Notes: generated from the sequence alone by a model not told the origin. 63,010 nucleotides of DNA from Chlorogloea purpurea SAG 13.99 (GCA_016903695.1 JADQBB010000026.1:1-63010); one strand, 5' to 3'; numbered from the stretch's first letter, positions 34,076 to 43,608 are shown. Numbers and translations: made by a program.

Positions 34076-34638
34076 TGCAGTTAAGGAAAATTAATTGATT
34101 TTATTAAGTATATCTCAATATTTTCCATAATAGCAATCTAATTGCTTAGCTAAAACGAGTTGATAAAGTCTGTAAATTATCTTAACCAACATCCACAAAG
34201 GCTTTTTACAAAGAAAATGATATATTTTTTCTTTTAAATTAAGACGAGTTGCCTTTTATCATTGAGAGAGTATTTTTTTACCTTCAGAACAATGTTAACG
34301 GAAACGCCGACCTACAACCCCCCTAGATCGATAGCCCATCCTTGAGTAAGGCTATGGTTGCCTGATTCTTGGGTTTGGCCAGAAACTTATCGATGCCGAA
34401 GGCACACTGCACGCCCGACTACCTACCATAACTACTTTTGGAACGGACTACACGCTGATCCCACTTTTTCGCCCTTGCCATACCGAGTTTTACAGATTGC
34501 GAACGTGTTTTCCTTTTCCTCTAGGTTTCGAGCTTCACCTCGACGGTGGAGGGAGACGACAATAGATCATGCTGCCTGAGTGCCAAGATTTCATCGAGCA
34601 TTAGGTTCAGTTTGCAAAGTACCACTTTCGCTTTAGTT
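34076..34638. other. Noncoding stretch
   Basis: About 560 bp between two minus-strand genes. No credible gene, repeat or terminator was found. The half after 34300 is more GC-rich than the first and may be an eroded coding region. Confidence 0.4.
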
Positions 34639-35439
34639 TCATCGGCTTTCTAAAAGCTGTTTACGGTATTCGTCAGTTAAGGTTTCAAAGCTACCAAGAT
34701 AAATAAATTGAGAATCAGCCACCCATGTTGACCCTAGTTGACCATCTGGCATCCAGTTGTACCAATACCACACATAAAGCCATTTGAATTGTTCGCTCCA
34801 ACGATATTGTAAAGGTCGAATCCTACTGTTTATTTTTGCTTTAATCCGTTCTTGAAAAGTTGGTTTTGTTTCTTTTGAAGGAGGATAAATCAAAGTCATA
34901 ATATCGCCTTTTCCAGCTATTTTTAGAGATTTAAAAAAAAGTAAGTGATCTTCGCAGACAGAAAAAGTGATTCTTAATCCGGTCTTAAAAGAAGTTTTAG
35001 GGAATAGAGATAATAAGTCTTTAGGAATTGGTAATTTCCCATCATTTAATCGACAACCAAAGCTTTTTACAAAATATTTATACAAATTCCGTTGACTAAC
35101 AACAAAGTCATCTTCATATACTTCTTGAAAGTCTATAAATCGACGCTTTAATATCAAATCTTCGTTTTGACAAATATAATTTATAAAGGTTTCATAAGCT
35201 CGATCAAAAGGCTGAGACAAATCGTTATTGCACTTAGCACATAAATTTTTATCATATTTAATTTTTTTAGAGTTAGGGCCAAGGATAGGAATTTGTTGAG
35301 TACCTCTTACTAAAACAACGCCATTTTCGTCTTTGTATGATCCAGACCCAAAAAGATTTACTAGATCACTTTTTTTAATTCTATGTTCCGCAGTATCAGC
35401 AGACTGTTTACAAATCCAGCAATGAGTCATAGTCAGCAA
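34639..35439 (-). CDS. HNH-type nuclease-like protein
   Basis: A 266-residue protein with a zinc-binding treble-clef start: CWICKQ (first Cys pair), AEHRIKKSDL (the His of HNH-like motifs), then LCAKCNNDLSQPFDRAYETF (second Cys pair and Asn). This order is that of HNH endonuclease-like domains found in solitary restriction or defence proteins. The C-terminal 180 residues have no recognised fold and are rich in aromatic residues (WLYVWYWYNWMP). Met4 (MTHCWICK) is an alternative start. It stands alone with about 300 bp noncoding DNA on each side. Activity and target unknown. Confidence 0.6.
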   Translation of the reverse strand: MLTMTHCWICKQSADTAEHRIKKSDLVNLFGSGSYKDENGVVLVRGTQQIPILGPNSKKIKYDKNLCAKCNNDLSQPFDRAYETFINYICQNEDLILKRRFIDFQEVYEDDFVVSQRNLYKYFVKSFGCRLNDGKLPIPKDLLSLFPKTSFKTGLRITFSVCEDHLLFFKSLKIAGKGDIMTLIYPPSKETKPTFQERIKAKINSRIRPLQYRWSEQFKWLYVWYWYNWMPDGQLGSTWVADSQFIYLGSFETLTDEYRKQLLESR

Positions 35440-35733
35440 CTTATTTTAAAAACTAAGTTAAGTTATTTTTTTTATTTTTCTCTATATTTTAAAGAAAAAT
35501 ACAGCGGTTCTCAGTAAGTTGAGGTGCATTTTTGGGGCTAGAAGCGTTTACTAGCAATGATCTGTATGTACTTCTTTTTTGAGAGAAAGGCTGTAACAGT
35601 TAAATAGAACAGATGCAAGAAAAGATGATTATGAGAGCTAACCTTTACGGGTAAATACATCGGTCGCTTTGCATCAGAAGGTTTCCAGCCCTAAAACCTA
35701 ACCACTGTATCGTTAATATTAAAAGAGGTATTA

Positions 35734-35922
35734 TCACTTCTTTGCTACGGTGGTAGTAATTTTCTTCTTGTAAATCGTTTCGGGACGATCGATCACCACA
35801 GCTTCCTCCTCCATTTCCCGTAAAAGTTCCTCCGACCAAGTATCGGTAGGGGAATGGATCTGCAAGTATTCCAAGAGGCGCTGGTACAGACCTTCGGGGA
35901 TCTGGCGGTGACGGTCTAACAT
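35734..35922 (-). CDS. Small hypothetical protein
   Basis: A 62-residue frame (MLDRHRQIPEGLYQRLLEYL, then SPTDTWSEELLREMEEEAVV) with helical, protein-like composition. No domain or ribosome site recognised. Its gene neighbour on the same strand (36014-36283) is a ribbon-helix-helix-like protein 90 nt upstream, so the two may be an operon or an antitoxin-like pair. Low certainty. Confidence 0.45.
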   Translation of the reverse strand: MLDRHRQIPEGLYQRLLEYLQIHSPTDTWSEELLREMEEEAVVIDRPETIYKKKITTTVAKK

Positions 35923-36013
35923 GGTATTCGTGTATTAGTTTTTACTCCAAAATAGCACATTTAAACTATCCAGGTTGTCAATTTCTCTGGGTTTAAGGAA
36001 TTTGCGTTTTCAG

Positions 36014-36283
36014 TTAGAGGTCGGTTTTTCCGTTTTCGTATTTCTCGACGCGCAATTTCTTCCGTCCGATCTGTTCGATCAATTCCGCCATCGATAAATC
36101 TAGAGAATCGGCCACATCTTCTAATCCCTGCTTACCGGTAGGTGTCATTTTAATAGAGAAGCGTATCGTCTTCGATTCCCCCTGGTACAGCCTTAATGCC
36201 CTAGTAGCCGCATAAGCCGCTCTCTTCCTAACTTGCGCCATCTTCTCGTCAGTTTTTTCAGGATTCATTTTGAAGGCACTCAA
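36014..36283 (-). CDS. Small DNA-binding protein, ribbon-helix-helix-like
   Basis: An 89-residue protein. Residues 35-80 (KTIRFSIKMTPTGKQGLEDV, then LDLSMAELIEQIGRKKL) have a beta-strand followed by two helices, like plasmid-encoded ribbon-helix-helix regulators, and the N-terminus is basic and flexible. Divergent from the primase-helicase gene with 94 bp between, so it could control replication. Met6 is an alternative start. Confidence 0.6.
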   Translation of the reverse strand: MSAFKMNPEKTDEKMAQVRKRAAYAATRALRLYQGESKTIRFSIKMTPTGKQGLEDVADSLDLSMAELIEQIGRKKLRVEKYENGKTDL

Positions 36284-36373
36284 ATATTTTTTTTCTAAAT
36301 ATATCCATGATACTACGTGAGTAATGCTAGTATATTTAGACGGTAGATAAACTTGATTTCATTCTACAAAAAA

Positions 36374-36390
36374 CGGGATGCTAGATCCCG
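36374..36390 (-). terminator. Hairpin with T-run on the minus strand at the primase start
   Basis: CGGGAT pairs with ATCCCG around GCTAG, and on the minus strand the stem is followed by TTTTTT. It overlaps the first ATG of the primase frame. It could stop antisense transcription or affect primase translation. No minus-strand gene reads into it. Confidence 0.4.
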
Positions 36391-39300
36391 AAAAAAAAAT
36401 GATGCAAAATAAAAAATTCAATATACTCGATTACGTCGAGCGGCTACAACCTACCAAACGTAGAAATCGTTATGTATGCCCGGTTTGCTCCGGAAACGAT
36501 CTCAGTGTTGACCCGAAAACGGGAAAATATCAATGCTGGCATGGTTGTGAATGCCGTGATATACGGGAGGCGATCTCACCGATCGATCAAGCTATAAGTT
36601 TTTCTTATTACAATTCTGATTATAGCAGAAGAAAAGCTTCAACTCAAGTCGCCTCAGCTAAACCTCATAATCAGCCGAAAAAATGCGATGTTACGCAAGA
36701 TAAGAAAGTTTTTGAAAACGTACAAATTTGCCGTTTCGACGAACCGCAATCCGATCATCCCGAAAGAAACTTAACACCTTTTATCAACGGGCGATCCGTT
36801 CCTCGTGGTGTTCCGCCCCAGGCAACGGAAATTAAATACAGCTATTCGGAATACCAGTCGGTGAGCAGGTTTGAATGGCAATCTGAAGATAATACTAAAG
36901 GTTATGAAAAAACGATCCGTATGGGACATTATCTACCAGACGGATCTTTTTGTTGGAAGAAGGGCGAGAAAAAATGGTTGCCTTACCGGATCTCGGAAGC
37001 AGTTTCTTTAGGTGCTGGTAAATGGATCTTGGGAACCGAAGGCGAGAAGTGCGTCGAAATCGGCCGCAGTATCGGGCTGGTAACAATCACATGGCAGGGC
37101 GGAGGTTGGACGCAAGAAGAAATTATCGAGGGTTTATCGAAACTGAAGGAGGCGGGGGTATCGGCATTCGTTTACTGGCCGGATCACGATCAACCGGGAT
37201 ACAAAAAAGCGGAGTCTCTCGTTGAGGCGGGAGAATTGATCGACTTTCCCGTTCTCGTACTTAATCCCCTTGATATTTGGCCCGAGATACCCGATAAAGG
37301 TGACATAGCCGATTGGGTCATTTGGGGTCAAAGCCAGAACATGAATAACGAAGATTTTATCTCCCGACTGGAGGCGGCGATCCACTCCGCCGTAGAGAGT
37401 CGGGATGACGAACATGAAACCGAGGAAAAAGCCCCGGAACCAACTTCATTGAAGCCACCGAAACCCGATGTTATCGCGGCGAACATCGCGGAAAAATACG
37501 TTGATAAATGGATTTATTGCGATGAGATTAAATCTTGGATGGAATACGAATACTCCACCCCTGGCGTTTGGTCTCCCGTTAGCGAACTTTATATTTCTGC
37601 TCAAATCCACTACATTCTCAAAGCCAATCTCGTATCGGGCTACGGCGAGTCGTACCTTAAGAGTATTACGGGTATATTAAAGCGCGAATTGTTTACCGCG
37701 ACGTGGGAAGGAGACCCGAACCTACTCCCGTTCAGCGATCGAATTCTGGAATTGGACACCGGAAAAACTAGAGACCATCACCCCGGTAATCGGCTCACTT
37801 GGGTATTACCCCGTCCTTATATATCACCTCAAATCTCCTGGGCGAGTATAGACAACTGGCTGACCGAAGCTACGGGCAGGAATCAATCTCACAAAAGAAC
37901 CCTACTGTGTTTCGCCGCCGCCGTCCTACGGAGACGCTACGATTTACAAAAATTTCTTCACCTCATCGGTACTGGGGGAAGTGGCAAAACCACCTTCATG
38001 AATCTTTTAGTATCGCTGGTGGGTGAGAATAATACGGCTTCGATTGATCTGGAAAATCTTTCGGAGAAGGATGCGCTGGCGGAATTGTTCGGTAAAGTCT
38101 TGGTAGTCTTGCCAGATCAAGACAGCGCCGGACGAAAATTATCGAACTTTAAGAAACTAACCGGCGGCGATTTACTCAGAGGGCGACGATTATACCATGA
38201 TGGCTTTAACTTCAGATTCTCTGGAATGACTATCATGACCAGTAACAATCCCATCTTTCACGGGGCGACAGCCAAATGGTTAGCGCGTCGCGCCCTCATG
38301 ATTCCCTTCGATTTATCGGTACCGGCATCAAAAGCCAGGAATCTCGATCGGGAATTCCAACCCGAATTGAGCGCCTTGACGAATTATCTATTATCTATCC
38401 CCGTAGAGGAAATTGAAGCGGTTCTAAGCGGGAAAACCGGAGTTACATCGACCCTGTGGGCGGCACAAGTACGCTCGGACGGCTTGGCAAGTTGGCTCAA
38501 CGATTCGGTGATCTTAGATCCTATAGGGCAAGCCCGTATCGGTGCCGATGCTAACGAGTGGAGAGACGGCGGGTACAACCCTCAACTTTCAACGCTATTC
38601 GGCTCCTATTGTTTGCACTGCCGTCAATCCAATCGATCGCCCCTGACCAAGGATAACTTCTCAGCCAACCTGCTAGAACTACTACAAACCCTAGGCTGGA
38701 ACGTTGATAAAGTTCGCACCAACACGGGGCGGTTTATCAGGGGTATCAGACTCCGTACCGCCAATGATGGTGAAATCTTACCCCTTGATGAGATGTTGGT
38801 AAGTAACGCTCTCCTCGAAGTAAATAACCAGAGTGTCGGCACTGGTGACGACCTTAGTGACGACCTCAGTGACGACCTCAAACACTTACCAGATATGACT
38901 CGTGTCGGCTGTGACGACCTAACCTCAAAACTTACTCTGACAGAAACAGTTGAAACACATTGGGCTCCCACACCATTAGACGATCCTTGGCTAGAAGACA
39001 ATATTTGGCTAGAAGATGAAGAGTCGATTTCAGAAATAGATGTAGAAGATAAAAATAATATAGTTGCTCGTTATGCCGACACGCCGACACAAACCGAGAC
39101 GGGACGGGAGATTGAGGTCGTCACTGAGGTCGTCACTGAGGTCGTCACTAAGGTCGTCACCGATGAATATGGGGAGATAATTCCTATCCCCGAAAACCCC
39201 CGGATCTTGATCGAATTGTCCACGGAGCGCCCCCTGATCTTCCTCCGTCAAGTTTCTCAGGGCTTTTATTTAGTTCTCGATGATAATGGAGCGGTCAGGA

Positions 39301-39458
39301 AGGTCGGCAAAATTGATTGTTGTGACATAACCGATATAGAAGAAATACCGCAACAGGGGGACATCGTAGATGAAACATCTAGTAGTTATCTGATCCGTAC
39401 ACCAGATGGTAAAGAACAATGGGTTGACAAGACGCGGTGGGATAAGCGATGTTCGTGA
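36378..39458 (+). CDS. Plasmid primase-helicase (TOPRIM primase with SF3 helicase)
   Basis: A 1026-residue replication protein. Residues 32-60 are a CHC2-type zinc finger (CPVC, then CWHGC). A TOPRIM-like domain follows (Glu221 in GTEGEK, then Asp269 and Asp271 in YWPDHDQPG), and residues 520-650 are a superfamily 3 helicase: Walker A GTGGSGKTT (531-539), Walker B LVVLPDQD, sensor MTSNNPI and an arginine-finger region RRALMIPF. Such proteins prime and unwind at plasmid or phage origins. Residues about 820-850 and 915-930 are low-complexity (DDLSDDLSDDL, EVVTEVVTEVVTKVVT) because 12-bp DNA iterons are embedded there. The start is uncertain: ATGs at 36378, 36399 and 36402 all lack a ribosome site. 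Confidence 0.88.
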   Translation: MLDPEKKMMQNKKFNILDYVERLQPTKRRNRYVCPVCSGNDLSVDPKTGKYQCWHGCECRDIREAISPIDQAISFSYYNSDYSRRKASTQVASAKPHNQPKKCDVTQDKKVFENVQICRFDEPQSDHPERNLTPFINGRSVPRGVPPQATEIKYSYSEYQSVSRFEWQSEDNTKGYEKTIRMGHYLPDGSFCWKKGEKKWLPYRISEAVSLGAGKWILGTEGEKCVEIGRSIGLVTITWQGGGWTQEEIIEGLSKLKEAGVSAFVYWPDHDQPGYKKAESLVEAGELIDFPVLVLNPLDIWPEIPDKGDIADWVIWGQSQNMNNEDFISRLEAAIHSAVESRDDEHETEEKAPEPTSLKPPKPDVIAANIAEKYVDKWIYCDEIKSWMEYEYSTPGVWSPVSELYISAQIHYILKANLVSGYGESYLKSITGILKRELFTATWEGDPNLLPFSDRILELDTGKTRDHHPGNRLTWVLPRPYISPQISWASIDNWLTEATGRNQSHKRTLLCFAAAVLRRRYDLQKFLHLIGTGGSGKTTFMNLLVSLVGENNTASIDLENLSEKDALAELFGKVLVVLPDQDSAGRKLSNFKKLTGGDLLRGRRLYHDGFNFRFSGMTIMTSNNPIFHGATAKWLARRALMIPFDLSVPASKARNLDREFQPELSALTNYLLSIPVEEIEAVLSGKTGVTSTLWAAQVRSDGLASWLNDSVILDPIGQARIGADANEWRDGGYNPQLSTLFGSYCLHCRQSNRSPLTKDNFSANLLELLQTLGWNVDKVRTNTGRFIRGIRLRTANDGEILPLDEMLVSNALLEVNNQSVGTGDDLSDDLSDDLKHLPDMTRVGCDDLTSKLTLTETVETHWAPTPLDDPWLEDNIWLEDEESISEIDVEDKNNIVARYADTPTQTETGREIEVVTEVVTEVVTKVVTDEYGEIIPIPENPRILIELSTERPLIFLRQVSQGFYLVLDDNGAVRKVGKIDCCDITDIEEIPQQGDIVDETSSSYLIRTPDGKEQWVDKTRWDKRCS
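38845..39160. repeat. Inverted clusters of a 12-bp repeat inside the primase gene
   Basis: GTGACGACCTCA occurs at 38845, 38857, 38869 and 38911 (three tandem, one detached), and its reverse complement TGAGGTCGTCAC occurs four times in tandem at 39113-39160. Accessory words are inverted too: GTGTCGGC at 38833 and 38902 against GCCGACAC twice near 39077-39092. The peptide readings of the two clusters differ completely (DDLS and EVVT), so selection is on the DNA. Looks like an origin or regulatory site. Confidence 0.88.
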
Positions 39459-39644
39459 TTTTGTCATCGAATTTTATTCCCCGCTATGCGGATCTCGGAG
39501 ATGCCCGATCGTAAATCAATTCAAGCCAAGAAACCAACCCGTCAATTTGGTCTGAAGTGAACAAGCTGTCCGGCCCCTGCGCTGCGATGTCGGTGAACGG
39601 AGACTCGTACAGTACCCGACATCCATGACACCGTGAGCCGTCAG

Positions 39645-40010
39645 TTAATCCGCAATCATGTTGATGAATTCAATCTGATTCGCGTTGAGCGTCTTCCCGG
39701 AGATGAACTTACCCAGTTCATCCTTGACCACCTCACGGTCTAACCCGACTAGAGAGCGCACGAACAAACCGAGTCCTTTAGATTCCTCTTTCGCCTTGGT
39801 AGTCTCATCGGCTCCGCCGGTGCCCCCTTCGATCAATATCCTCTCTGATTCATCTAGGTCTGAGGGGGTAAGTTGCTTATTCGTCCTTAGTTTATAAATG
39901 ACGATGTTATCTTTATGATCCAGTAAGAAAGCTCGCATCTTTGCCCTGAACCGAGCGAAGTTATTGGTTCCTCCGAAGCCGGGTAAGCCCACGATCAATT
40001 CTTCATCCAT
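39645..40010 (-). pseudogene. C-terminal remnant of a type I restriction HsdR
   Basis: These 121 codons contain RAKMRAFLLDHKDNIVIYKL, KQLTPSDLDESERILI, GLGLFVRSLVGLDREVVKDE and GKTLNANQIEFINMI, the C-terminal domain of EcoEI-type HsdR subunits. A full HsdR is about 800-1000 residues, so the motor and nuclease are gone, and it also ends early compared with family members. It differs from the C-terminus of the intact HsdR at 43855-47196, so it comes from another restriction system lost from this replicon. Confidence 0.8.
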
Positions 40011-40177
40011 CTCATTCTCAAAATTAAGTGTAGACCAGCTACCGTTTCTGTTTATCGATCAACTTCACGAGTTTTCGTAACCATCGTTTTTAGTTTTCAG
40101 TATCCGTAGGGGTTGACATTCCCTAAATGGAAAAGATAATATAAGGACATAACAAAATTTGAACAACATTCAAAATT

Positions 40178-40564
40178 ATGAAAAACGATATAAAAACTAC
40201 ACATCATGCAAAAAAACGAATGCAACAAAGAGCCATCAGCTGGCAACAGCTTGAATTAGTGTTCGATTACGGGACTATCAACCACGATAGGAGGACGATG
40301 AGCCGCAAGGAAGCTCTGAAATTACTCGGGATGTGGCGAAGGGAAATAAAACTTAACCGCAATATAATGAAGGATCAACAAGAAAAAATGAGAATACTTA
40401 AGCAGGTCATAGATAAAGGTGGTATTGAAGCCATCGTCGTAGCTGACGAAATCATCACTACTTATGCCTACCGAAGTAAAAAAACTTGGAAAAAACGTAA
40501 ACGGCGCAGGAACCAAAATGAAAATGCACGACCAGTGCCCCAGAATATCGTAAGCGCAAGCTAA
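40178..40564 (+). CDS. DUF4258-type protein
   Basis: A 128-residue protein starting HHAKKRMQQRAISWQQLELV and FDYGTINHDRR, the typical N-terminal half of DUF4258 domains, in which a conserved His, Arg-x-x-Arg and Asp may form an RNase or toxin-like site. The tail is strongly basic (KKTWKKRKRRRNQ), favouring nucleic acid binding. DUF4258 proteins often resemble type II toxins. A relative is found at 62190. No clear antitoxin is adjacent; the next gene is the methylase-like fusion 72 nt downstream, after a strong hairpin. Confidence 0.75.
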   Translation: MKNDIKTTHHAKKRMQQRAISWQQLELVFDYGTINHDRRTMSRKEALKLLGMWRREIKLNRNIMKDQQEKMRILKQVIDKGGIEAIVVADEIITTYAYRSKKTWKKRKRRRNQNENARPVPQNIVSAS

Positions 40565-40573
40565 CAACTTAGG

Positions 40574-40605
40574 TTTTCCCTCCCGCACAGAGCGAGAGGG
40601 GAAAA
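40574..40605. terminator. Strong hairpin between DUF4258 gene and methylase-like gene
   Basis: TTTTCCCTCCCGC pairs with GCGAGAGGGGAAAA around ACAGA, a stem of about 13 bp with one mismatch. T-runs within the stem ends could serve as a bidirectional terminator or attenuator, but no independent T-run follows on the plus strand. Confidence 0.5.
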
Positions 40606-40635
40606 ACTCTTCAACGGAATACATATCAAATCAGC

Positions 40636-42435
40636 ATGAAAAATCCGAGCGACAAATTTCTATTCTCTCTCCAGTACGCTCTAGGAGAGGATCTTGATCC
40701 CAAAGTTGCCTTAGAATTTGCCCTTCAGCTAACCGCATGGGAAAAACTCACGACAGAAGAGTTGCTACCAACCGAACTACAATTGCCTAGAAATCGATTA
40801 ATTACCTTACCTGAAATACGGGAGACCTTCGATAAATTAAGTAAACTTGAAACTTTAGGGAAAAATAAAGCGGCGTTCGAGTCATCATTTTTTCGAGATG
40901 GACTGATTTCCGATCGCTCTCTTTCCGAAGCCTTGGAAATTATTCACGAGTTCACTGGAAGTGGGCTTTTCAAAAACTTTAGACTGACCGAAAAGTCTTT
41001 CCGAGCTTTTGGGAGAGAAGTCGAGTCTACACCCGCAGAAGTTGCCGAATTAATGGTGCAACTAGCCGGAGATATTTCCCAAAAACGAATTTATTGTCCT
41101 TATGATTCTTCTTGTGTTCTAGCCATTGCCGCTGAGCGTGCTGGAGGAGATGTTTATGTAGAAAACCCAACCTCATTTCCTAATCCTTGGGTTATTAATA
41201 TACTTACTGATTCTTGCATTCACATTCGCATTAGCGATCCTGTGACGCATCCAAGTTATTTAGAAGCAGGTCAATTAGAAAAATTCGATGTTGCTATTTC
41301 TTTTCCCTCTATTAAAATTAAATATGACTCTAAAGTAGCCAAAAAAGATTGGTTTGATCGGTTTCCGAAGCGGATTACTTCCGGCTCTGTGCTTGCCGTC
41401 CTACAAATTATCGCTCAAACAAAAGGGCTAGCGATTATCGCAGTTCCCAATAGTATTCTCTTCAGTCGTGGAGTGGAACACGCTTTACGCCGAGATTTAA
41501 TTATGGAAGGGAAGATTGTAGGTGTAATTGCTATGCCACCGGCACTTCTTTCCTTTACATACATACCGTTTTCTCTTTTGATTATCAATAACGATAAAAC
41601 TTCCCGAACAGTACGTTTTGTGGATGGAGGGAACGAAATGTTTTTTGAGCGAGATGGCAGAAATCGTTCCCGACTCACGGACTCGAAAAAAATTCATGAA
41701 GTTTTCGTTCAAGGCACTGACGAAGCGATCGCTATAACAATCCCTGTCGAAGACATAATTAAAAATGATTACAACCTTGAAGTGACGAGGTATCTCCTGC
41801 CACCAGAGCAGAAAAAAGCCGAACAAATTTTACAAGGCTCAACTACCGAAATGTTGAAGAAAGTTGTAGAAATTATCCGCCCGTTTTTAAAAGATGAAGA
41901 AGAAGAAAAGTTTAGCGTTCATGAGCTTTCTGTGTCTGACTTTCCCGCATTGGGATACGTTAAAACTCCCGAAAAAAAGGTTAAAATTTCTGATAGTAAT
42001 CTTACATCGAGAGAACTAAATAAATTTCTTAAATTTCATGATGTTATCCTTGCCGTTAAGGGGACTGTAGGAAAAGTTGCTATCATTCCAGATACCGTAC
42101 CTTCTGCAGAAGAAGGCGGATGGCTCGTCAACCAATCTTGCCTTATCCTCCGGGCAAGGGATGTAATCGATCCGAGAGTTCTTTATATGTATTTACAATC
42201 AGACCTAGGGCAGACTCTTCTGAGATCTATTGTTGCGGGTTCATCAATTCCTTCGATTCAACTTAAGGCGCTTGAAGATTTGCAAATTATTCTTCCTTCG
42301 CCAAAAGAACGAGAAGATATCGTTAATACCTTCATATCTATTGCGGAGATTCAAGAACGAATTGAGTCCCTTACAGAAGAGCAAAAGAAACTGGGGAAAG
42401 CTCACTGGGGATTTACCGAAGCCGAAACTAAATAG
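40636..42435 (+). CDS. Catalytically degenerate N6-adenine methylase fused to a specificity domain
   Basis: A 599-residue protein laid out as HsdM plus half an HsdS. Residues 130-330 keep the methylase fold (ESTPAEVAELMVQLAGDISQ before motif I; IAVPNSILFSRGVEHALRRD afterwards), but the S-adenosylmethionine motif expected as DPAxGxGG reads CPYDSSC (154-160), and the catalytic NPPF reads SFPS (222-225). Residues 430-590 form one target-recognition domain with the HsdS-type ending (SIPSIQLKALEDLQIILPSP). So it should bind DNA and perhaps partner proteins but not methylate. Upstream is DUF4258; 98 nt downstream is a ParA ATPase. A role as a sequence-specific DNA-binding platform is inference. Confidence 0.75.
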   Translation: MKNPSDKFLFSLQYALGEDLDPKVALEFALQLTAWEKLTTEELLPTELQLPRNRLITLPEIRETFDKLSKLETLGKNKAAFESSFFRDGLISDRSLSEALEIIHEFTGSGLFKNFRLTEKSFRAFGREVESTPAEVAELMVQLAGDISQKRIYCPYDSSCVLAIAAERAGGDVYVENPTSFPNPWVINILTDSCIHIRISDPVTHPSYLEAGQLEKFDVAISFPSIKIKYDSKVAKKDWFDRFPKRITSGSVLAVLQIIAQTKGLAIIAVPNSILFSRGVEHALRRDLIMEGKIVGVIAMPPALLSFTYIPFSLLIINNDKTSRTVRFVDGGNEMFFERDGRNRSRLTDSKKIHEVFVQGTDEAIAITIPVEDIIKNDYNLEVTRYLLPPEQKKAEQILQGSTTEMLKKVVEIIRPFLKDEEEEKFSVHELSVSDFPALGYVKTPEKKVKISDSNLTSRELNKFLKFHDVILAVKGTVGKVAIIPDTVPSAEEGGWLVNQSCLILRARDVIDPRVLYMYLQSDLGQTLLRSIVAGSSIPSIQLKALEDLQIILPSPKEREDIVNTFISIAEIQERIESLTEEQKKLGKAHWGFTEAETK

Positions 42436-42533
42436 ATAGGAAAAATATGGATCTACCTATCATTTCTTGACAATCAGCTCTTATTTCAAAAATCAGAGGA
42501 ATAAATTTATGGTTAAAAATTTAAAGTAAAAAT

Positions 42534-43601
42534 ATGGCAAAAGTTATCGCTTGTTTTAATAATAAAGGTGGCGTAGGAAAAACAACAACACTCTGGAATT
42601 TAGGAATTTCTCTAGCCGAGATGAATCTGTCAGTGTTGTTGATCGATTTCGATCCCCAATGCAATCTTTCGATAGCAGTACTGGGAAGCGATAATTTCTC
42701 GATGTGCCTTGAAAGTAGTGATGAGTATCCGTTCGGCAAAACTATACGTTCCTATGCCCTGCCTTATCTTCAACAGAATAGAATCGGTGAGATATTCCCG
42801 TTCCAACCTAAAATCATCCCACCGGGACGGACGATCGACCTCGATATAATAGCTGGGGACTTCTGGCTAAATAATTATTCGGACATCCTCAACGTGGGTA
42901 CGGACGTGATCGGGGGGGGGGGATTATATAGGTTCCTGATGCCATCGAGATTGATTGATGCCGCCGAGGAACGGAAGGGGAGTAATTACGATTTCGTCCT
43001 GATCGATCTGCCTCCATCTTTCAACACGCTGGTTAGATCGGCTCTCTATTCTTCGGATTACTTCATAGTTCCCTGTACGCCAGATCTATTCTCAGCGTAC
43101 TGTATCGGATTGATAGGTACAGTCTTACCGGGTTTTATTGAGGATTGGGAGATAGGTAAAACCCGGTATCTCGCTCTCAATAGACACGATACCTTAATTC
43201 CGAGCAAGGGCAGACCAAAATTTGGTGGTTGGATTTTTAACGGTTTCGATACGCGGAAAAAACCTGGTGAGGATATGATTACGCAGACGGGCGCAGATCG
43301 AGCCCAGTTTGAAAAAATTAAGGATTCCGTAAGATACGAACTGTTGACCAAACTTGAAAATATACCTAATTACGATTCGGTTCCACCCTTCATAGATCAC
43401 AATCCCGTAGCGTCCATCGAAGACCTGAACGTTATGGCACCCGACAGCATAGTTCAGAACGTACCGATAAAATATCTATCCTGGCGAAGACCGACCCGTG
43501 TTTTAGGGCGTGGAACCTGGTCTGGAGATCAAAAAGAATTGATGAGAAGAATGGATGAAGAATATGATAAATTAGCCAAGTTTATCGTAAATAACTATTA
43601 A
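42534..43601 (+). CDS. ParA-family ATPase (second), long form
   Basis: A 355-residue MinD/ParA ATPase with Walker A NKGGVGKTTT (residues 10-19), Walker A' LLIDFDPQCNLS and Walker B FVLIDLPPSF. It is longer than the partition ATPases at 5326 and 51067 and has no small DNA-binding gene behind it, so it may be an orphan or act with the methylase-like fusion upstream. Codons for the stretch IGGGG (about residue 125-130) contain a run of ten G residues (42912-42921), a likely slippage site. The start at 42534 has no clear ribosome site; a 6-codon frame (ATG at 42510) precedes it. Confidence 0.85.
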   Translation: MAKVIACFNNKGGVGKTTTLWNLGISLAEMNLSVLLIDFDPQCNLSIAVLGSDNFSMCLESSDEYPFGKTIRSYALPYLQQNRIGEIFPFQPKIIPPGRTIDLDIIAGDFWLNNYSDILNVGTDVIGGGGLYRFLMPSRLIDAAEERKGSNYDFVLIDLPPSFNTLVRSALYSSDYFIVPCTPDLFSAYCIGLIGTVLPGFIEDWEIGKTRYLALNRHDTLIPSKGRPKFGGWIFNGFDTRKKPGEDMITQTGADRAQFEKIKDSVRYELLTKLENIPNYDSVPPFIDHNPVASIEDLNVMAPDSIVQNVPIKYLSWRRPTRVLGRGTWSGDQKELMRRMDEEYDKLAKFIVNNY

Positions 43602-43608
43602 AGCTTTT

